From Tubiluchus corallicola (Eukaryota > Priapulida > Priapulimorpha > Priapulimorphida > Tubiluchidae): a stretch of 45,000 nucleotides of DNA. Positions 40,333 through 45,000 of this stretch are shown piece after piece (positions within the stretch are counted from its first letter, which is position 1; each line of letters starts with the position of its first letter). The notes under the pieces are model-generated. The model was not told the origin of the DNA. It made no database searches and worked only from the letters and a program-made list of their open reading frames with translations. The position numbers and the translations under genes are program-made. The stretch is from assembly GCA_030141605.1 (NCBI GenBank), contig JAQGDQ010000999.1:1-45000 (forward strand). Reading direction: 5' to 3'.

Positions 40333-43300
40333 GTACGTTTACAACATTATATATATATATATATATATATATATCTATATCTATATATATATATATAATA
40401 TATATATAAATTTATATATGTATATGCATCTATAAATAGTGGATAAGGTTATGTACTCCATTTTGCTGTGCATGTAATGCACGTATTGAATGCACATGTT
40501 TTGCTGTGTGTCCGATTTGTATACAGTGAGTATAATGTTGTGTAGGTCTACCTGTGTTCTGCATGCTATGTGTGCAACATGTGCATTTTGTACTGTGTGC
40601 TGTGTGCAGTAAAGTTATAAACCTTGTTATGCCGTGTGGTGGAATGTATGTACTGCACAGAATTGTTGTGTACATCAGTGTGTTTATACAATCATACATG
40701 TAGCACAGTGGTTCCCAAAGTATGGGTAAATTACCCCCAGGGGTAACGGGGTTTTTTGGGGGGTAACGGGCACCCCTCTGAAAATTTTTAAAACTCCGCT
40801 CGGAATGCATTTTACGTAGTTTTCTTCTTGAAGAACGTGTGTTTACTTTTCGAGTTGGAGAAGTAGTACTAGGTGGGGGGTAATGGACACGACCGGGTTT
40901 CCCGATTTGGGTAACGGTCCGAGAAAGTTTGGGAACCACTGATGTAGCATATGCGATGTCTGAAAGTTTGTTGTGCTGGAAATGTTTGCAAAAACTACTA
41001 GCAACCACTAATTAGGTTTTAGGGACAACAAGGTTTTTGTCAGAAAATTAGGGTAGCTCGGAGGAAAACCGCTGACCTATAAAGTATACTGTTAATCATT
41101 TTTCGTTCAGCAAATAAAATTATAATTTAAGAGAACGTTGTGACAACGTAGCAACTAGTGACAACGATGTGATATTGATGATATAGATGATGTTGATGAC
41201 GAAAGTAATGGCCACGAAAATGACAGCGATACTAGTGGTTGTGATGGTGATGATGACGATGACGATGTCGATAACGCTGATCACTAAATTAGTAAGTATT
41301 TTATCTATTTTCAGGACGGCACAAGCTTTAGTGAGAATTGTTCGTGAAAATGGGGCAATTCCTGCAACAGTGGGAATTATCAATGGAAAGTTTCATGTAG
41401 GTGAGATAGCACATTGACATTTTTTTCGTCTGCTGATGCGGAGTTTACTTTACATCTACATCAAAAGTGCAAATCAATTGTGTTTTAATACATCACACAA
41501 AATGAAAAATGCAACGAAAGACTTCTTGTGGACTTGTCAAAGTTTTTTGAATTTTTACAAGAACTGGAATGACACGAAAAATTGCTGCAAATGTATAACT
41601 GTTGCAAATGTAGAGATATTGAAAGAGTTAAATGTTACACAGAACTACAAAAGTTTTCTATGTATATGTGGCAAATCACAAAGGAATTAGCATGTCAAGT
41701 TAACATGACATTTTAATGTAATTCGATTAGATAAGGAACATTAAACAACTTAAAAATAAAGGGGTAGTTTATCAGAACAAGGTGTATTGACATTAACGAT
41801 ATTTTGGCAGACTACTGCTCCGTTCATCGTGTTGCGTAGAATTGATCATATAGAATTCCAGAATGTCATTTAAGTGCAAAAAAGCAAAATAAACAAATAA
41901 CATCACACAACAAAATTGACTGATGGAATAGTTGCTATGGTAGACCGAAAAGATACCATTATTAGACATCTGTATTATACAGGCATTGAAATGCAATCAT
42001 TGCCAGAATTTGTATTACAATTAGTTGCAAATGTACATCTATTGAAACTTTGCTCTCTGTATAAATGTAAACAGATGTCAATTTTTGGAGTCATTTGCAA
42101 ACAAGTTCAACAACACGAACTTCGGTATTGATTGCATTTCAATGCCTGTAGAATACTGGTGCCTAATTGATAGGCAATGATTGTGTGTTTTTGATGTACT
42201 GTATCAACCATTCCGTTGTTCAATTTTGCTGTCATGTTATTTGTTTTTTTTTTTGTATTTTCCCTGTTTAAATGTCTTTCTGGAATTCTACATGATTAAT
42301 TTTATTTAATCTGACGAAGGGGGCAGCAGTTTTGCATAATTTTTAATACTAACAAACATCGTGATTAGTTAACTCTTTACCTTTATTACAATATACAACA
42401 TCATTCAACAAATTATTAAACATCTCGTTACACTGAATATTCTTTGCTGAAATCATTTTTTTGTGTATCATTTAAAAACAAGAAATACGATACCTCCATA
42501 GAGGAGACGGGCCCTTGCTGTACTTTTCTGAGTTATTTTTTATGAAAATTGTTTTATCTAGTATAGTTTCTTAAACTTGAAAATGGAGACCTTTTTCCTT
42601 TAATTTTCTTTGTATATTTCTGGCAGGTTTATCAAAAGCAGCGTTGGAGCTACTAGCGAAAAAGGAACATAATCCAGTCAAGGTGTCTATCCATGACTTG
42701 CCAGTAGTGGTTGCTCAGGTAGTGTTTTGACATAGTGCCCACTGTGACTGGGCCTTTGTTATATGAATAAAACTAAATTTATTTGTATTACTTGGTTCAT
42801 CTTTGTTACAGATGAGTGTTTATGCTATCGTAACAGTTTAAGTTCGTGCTGCGTTATTACAAGATACATAGTAATCAATCTCTGCCGTTTGATGCGGAAT
42901 TTATTCTAGTATATTTCTATAAAGTTTCATGTAGATCCATTTTGAATTGGCAGAGCCTTTAATTTTTTTCAAAAGTAGTGTTATCGTCGCCATCTTGAAT
43001 TTAAAATGGCGGTTTGAAAATCTGATTCCACCAATCGATGCAGAATTTGCTCTAAAGTTTGGTGTAGATCCATTTTGAATTGGCAGAGCCCTAAATTTTT
43101 TTCAAAAGTAGTGTTATCATCACCATCTTGAATTTAAAATGGCGGTTTGAAAATCTGATTCCACCAATCGATGCAGAATTTGCGCTAATATATTTAAAAA
43201 AGTTTCATGATGATTCAATGTGATTTGGTAGAACATTAGGATTTTTTGAAAATGATGTTTTGCCATCATCTTGAATTCAAAATGGCAGTTCTAAAATCCT

Positions 43301-44844
43301 ACTAGATCAGTCAGTGCAGAATTTGTTCTAGTTTTTTCATCTGAAGTTCATGACAATCCAATGCGAATTCACGGAGCCCTAGGCTTTTTTCAAAAAGTAT
43401 TCCCCACGAGGACAAGGACAACTAAGCGGGGAGGTCCCGAATACAAACCCGTGGCCTGATCCGATTCCGATCATTTTTACCCATTGCTGTTGGCCGATCC
43501 AATCTGAGATCCGGTATCAGACCTGACACGATGTGATGGTATTATAACTGCTGCAGCTGTTGTTTATGTTGTGATTGTGGGAAGTCAAAATAAAATATAA
43601 TTATGACATTAGCTTGAGAATAAGATGTCTTATTGACTTCTACTACAGTTATAATGATGACATTTTTGTCCTTCTGTAAAGTACTTATTGTGTACTAGTT
43701 TTGTGTTTATAGCTACTGTATCATCTTCTACTATAATAACATTATTATTATTATTATTATTTTGATTGAATGCATTAATATTAGGCCTATACATCATGAC
43801 ACCTTTGCAGCCGGGCTGCAGTGTAATTAGCACACTCAAGATGATTATAATAATCTCAACAAAAATAAACACATAACCACATAAAAGCATGTATAGAGAA
43901 GCGTAACGTAATCAGATTTTCATTTTGGTTGACATCATACTGAAGGGCAGACATATTAGCTATATTACATACCCCGTATTTGTGATGTCTGTCCCTCCGT
44001 ACGTCTTGGGTAAAGCAAAACCTGAGGTGAGCAAAGGCCAACTAAACGGAAAAATACTGCTAGTTATTATTAATACCGTTAGTTTATCTCTGTTAGGATC
44101 AATCAGCTTCCTATAATTGACTCAGTGACATATTTCACTCACGATAGCAATTGTTTTTTTAAACGCACATTAAATCAACTCGCGGTGAAAAAATAACTAG
44201 TGACAATTTTCATGGTAAGATACAGATGCGAAAGAAACATGTGATAGATTAGTAACAAGCTCACGGGCACAGAGTTTGAAATTGAAAATATTTGCATTTT
44301 CCACATATGAAACACCCACTTTAGTCAAACTCGTACGTTTTGCGGCTCAGTCAGCATTTAAAAATTGCATTACTTCTATGCGAATGGCATGGTGGGAATG
44401 AAATGAAATAATAACTTCAATTTTTTTGAAGAAATTGCTCAAATGAATGACTATAAGTGTTGAGTATGATCGCATTCATTAGACGCTAATACCAAAAGGC
44501 TCAATCAAAGTTTACTTCTGGTGTATTCAAAGTGAAAATTTATTTTATGGTAAAATATCTGCATTGCTATTGCCAATAATAGAACATATCGACCCGATAT
44601 TCGATTTGTTCTGAAATGCTAATTTACTTGCTAATCTCCGATTATTCATCGGACCGGCACATCCCTGCAACTAAACGAGTAGCGATTTGGGTCAAACGTA
44701 AATGATGTAACATTTTAGTTTTTCTCTCATAGAAGTTGTATGGCGGCACAACAGTAGCCAGCAGTATGTTTGCAGCATCTCTGGTAGGAATTTCCATATT
44801 CGTTACTGGTGGGATAGGAGGTGTTCATAGAGGTGCCGAAAAAA
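40215..44844 (+). CDS. psuG: Pseudouridine-5'-phosphate glycosidase gene, partial (four exons visible)
   Basis: This enzyme reversibly splits pseudouridine 5'-phosphate into uracil and ribose 5-phosphate, breaking a C-C glycosidic bond during RNA pseudouridine salvage. In many eukaryotes it is mitochondrial or peroxisomal and may be fused to a PfkB-type pseudouridine kinase. Exons: 40215-40332, 41315-41400, 42627-42718, 44733-44844. All are GT-AG and all join in frame, giving about 135 residues. Motifs in order: [20 protein letters not shown] (with the conserved Glu of ALEST), [33 protein letters not shown] (conserved Lys) and [20 protein letters not shown] followed by [14 protein letters not shown]. 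Bacterial PsuG is about 310 residues, so less than half is visible. The 5' exon and the 3' part are outside or unidentified. Confidence 0.95.
40341..40430. repeat. (AT)n microsatellite just inside PsuG intron 1
   Basis: AT runs interrupted by CTATATC and ATATAAATTT, starting about 15 bp after the exon a donor. Confidence 0.9.
40706..40941. mobile_element. hAT family 3, copy b, internally deleted
   Basis: CAGTGGTTCCCAAAGTATGG to TTTGGGAACCACTG, with the exact 8-bp target duplication ATGTAGCA (40698-40705 and 40942-40949). It is 236 bp against 379 bp for copy a; about 143 bp is missing from the middle. It lies in PsuG intron 1. Confidence 0.95.
41165..41285 (+). repeat. Imperfect GAT/GAC trinucleotide repeat
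   Basis: About 120 bp rich in GAT, GAC and GTGATG. One frame would encode an Asp-rich stretch of about 38 residues ending at TAA. It lies in PsuG intron 1, about 30 bp before the acceptor of exon b, with a stop on each side, so I do not call it coding. Confidence 0.7.
41315..41400 (+). CDS. psuG: PsuG exon b
   Basis: The acceptor TATCTATTTTCAG precedes base 41315 and the donor GTAG|GTGAGA follows base 41400. It completes Gln and reads [20 protein letters not shown] then IINGKFHV plus 1 nt. It matches the A-x-x-V-E-x-x-V-R-E-x-G-A-x-P-A-T-I-x-x-x-x-G segment of the family. Confidence 0.96.
41401..42626. other. PsuG intron 2, nothing recognised
   Basis: AT-rich. Open frames at 41436-41690 and 41916-42131 have no PsuG motifs and no supported splice context. 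Confidence 0.45.
42627..42718 (+). CDS. psuG: PsuG exon c
   Basis: The acceptor ATTTCTGGCAG precedes base 42627. The donor CAG|GTAGTG after base 42718 is weaker than the others. The 92 bp complete Gly, then read [20 protein letters not shown] and [10 protein letters not shown]. The Lys of VKVS and the D-L-P-V-V turn are family-conserved. Confidence 0.96.
42885..43335. repeat. Degenerate tandem array, about 3.5 units of about 121-150 bp
   Basis: Recurring blocks GATGCAGAATTTGCTCTA, AGATCCATTTTGAATTGGCA, CATCTTGAATTTAAAATGGC and GAAAATCTGATTCCACCAAT, with identity falling from the second to the fourth unit. It lies in PsuG intron 3. Confidence 0.85.
43427..44667. mobile_element. Probable old hAT element in PsuG intron 3
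   Basis: Left end CGGGGAGGTCCCG and right end CGGCACATCCCTG (reverse complement CAGGGATGTGCCG) match at 10 of 13 positions. The flanks CAACTAAG (43419-43426) and CAACTAAA (44668-44675) match at 7 of 8 bases. It is 1241 bp with no transposase remnant. The right end lies 65 bp before exon d. Confidence 0.6.
44733..44844 (+). CDS. psuG: PsuG exon d
   Basis: The acceptor TTTTTCTCTCATAG precedes base 44733 and the donor AAAA|GTGAGT follows base 44844. The 112 bp read [20 protein letters not shown] then [17 protein letters not shown] plus 1 nt. TTVASSM and [14 protein letters not shown] are the strongest family signatures and form the active-site wall and glycine-rich loop. The next exon, expected to start the D-I-S-A-D-L segment, is past the right edge. 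Confidence 0.97.
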
Positions 44845-45000
44845 GTGAGTCATGCTTTCTTCGTTATTAGATTTGTGGATGCGCCCAATCCAGGCAAAGA
44901 AACGGCAAAAATCAGTATTGAACTGCGCGATAGACCTGCAATTTATTAAAATAATAGATCACAAAAAGTGCTTAAGAACGTGCTAAAGCTTATTACTATT
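44845..45000 (+). other. Start of PsuG intron 4
   Basis: Intron sequence after the GTGAGT donor. No further exon before the window ends. Confidence 0.6.

Noticed and set aside
41165-41285. Acidic Asp-rich protein or extra PsuG exon
   Set aside because: It is a GAT/GAC simple repeat bounded by stops and directly before a standard acceptor. PsuG has no acidic insert at this point.
43856-44116. Small overlapping frames on both strands
   Set aside because: They lie inside the probable hAT element in PsuG intron 3 and show no domain.

Overview
This window comes from an AT-rich animal nuclear genome, almost certainly an invertebrate. The reasons are spliced genes with GT-AG introns from 65 bp to 7.2 kb, introns packed with nonautonomous DNA transposons and non-LTR retrotransposon remnants, and long microsatellites. 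I cannot fix the phylum from the sequence. There are two real genes. Almost every other open frame is a shadow of a repeat.

Gene 1, minus strand, about 24.8 kb to the left edge: ATP-dependent 6-phosphofructokinase (Pfk), the committing step of glycolysis. Thirteen consecutive coding exons were placed by splice signals, phase and protein motifs. They run from the start codon at 24836 through the whole N-terminal catalytic half into the C-terminal regulatory half. Several exon sizes (74, 190, 166 and 65 bp) match my memory of vertebrate PFK genes. The 3' third of the gene lies beyond the left edge. The most interesting feature is at that edge. Two adjacent exons, 153..223 and 17..87, have the same length (71 bp) and the same phases, and both encode the same Pfk segment (W....G....GG...G.K). 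They differ at 17 of 23 residues and are separated by only 65 bp. This is the signature of a mutually exclusive exon pair. The swapped segment is the C-half counterpart of the N-half ATP-binding loop GGT-IGSAR, so the two isoforms may differ in allosteric nucleotide control.

Gene 2, plus strand, from 40215 past the right edge: pseudouridine-5'-phosphate glycosidase (PsuG/IndA family), which breaks pseudouridine 5'-phosphate into uracil and ribose 5-phosphate. Four in-frame internal exons are visible. The first exon and the 3' part, including any fused PfkB-type kinase, are not. The two genes are divergent, with about 15 kb between them.

The rest is repeat landscape. There are four hAT-like families with 8-bp target duplications (copies at 385, 33802; 4708, 10267, 13062, 26256; 17906, 40706; and a 67-bp miniature at 32576), plus a probable older hAT element at 43427. 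Two elements have TA target sites (6130, 18672), and two MITEs have TTAA target sites (11804, 20562). There are non-LTR retrotransposon 3' ends or ORF2 remnants at 1620, 11139, 16951, 28030, 28960-30720, 31704 and 38632, and a tRNA-derived SINE at 18515. A 22-copy 23-bp minisatellite (891) and several tandem arrays are present, as is a roughly 0.5-0.9 kb segmental duplication (33316/34265) with a hAT element exactly at its junction. Several retroelement 3' ends share a two-part hairpin whose arms differ in sequence but still pair.
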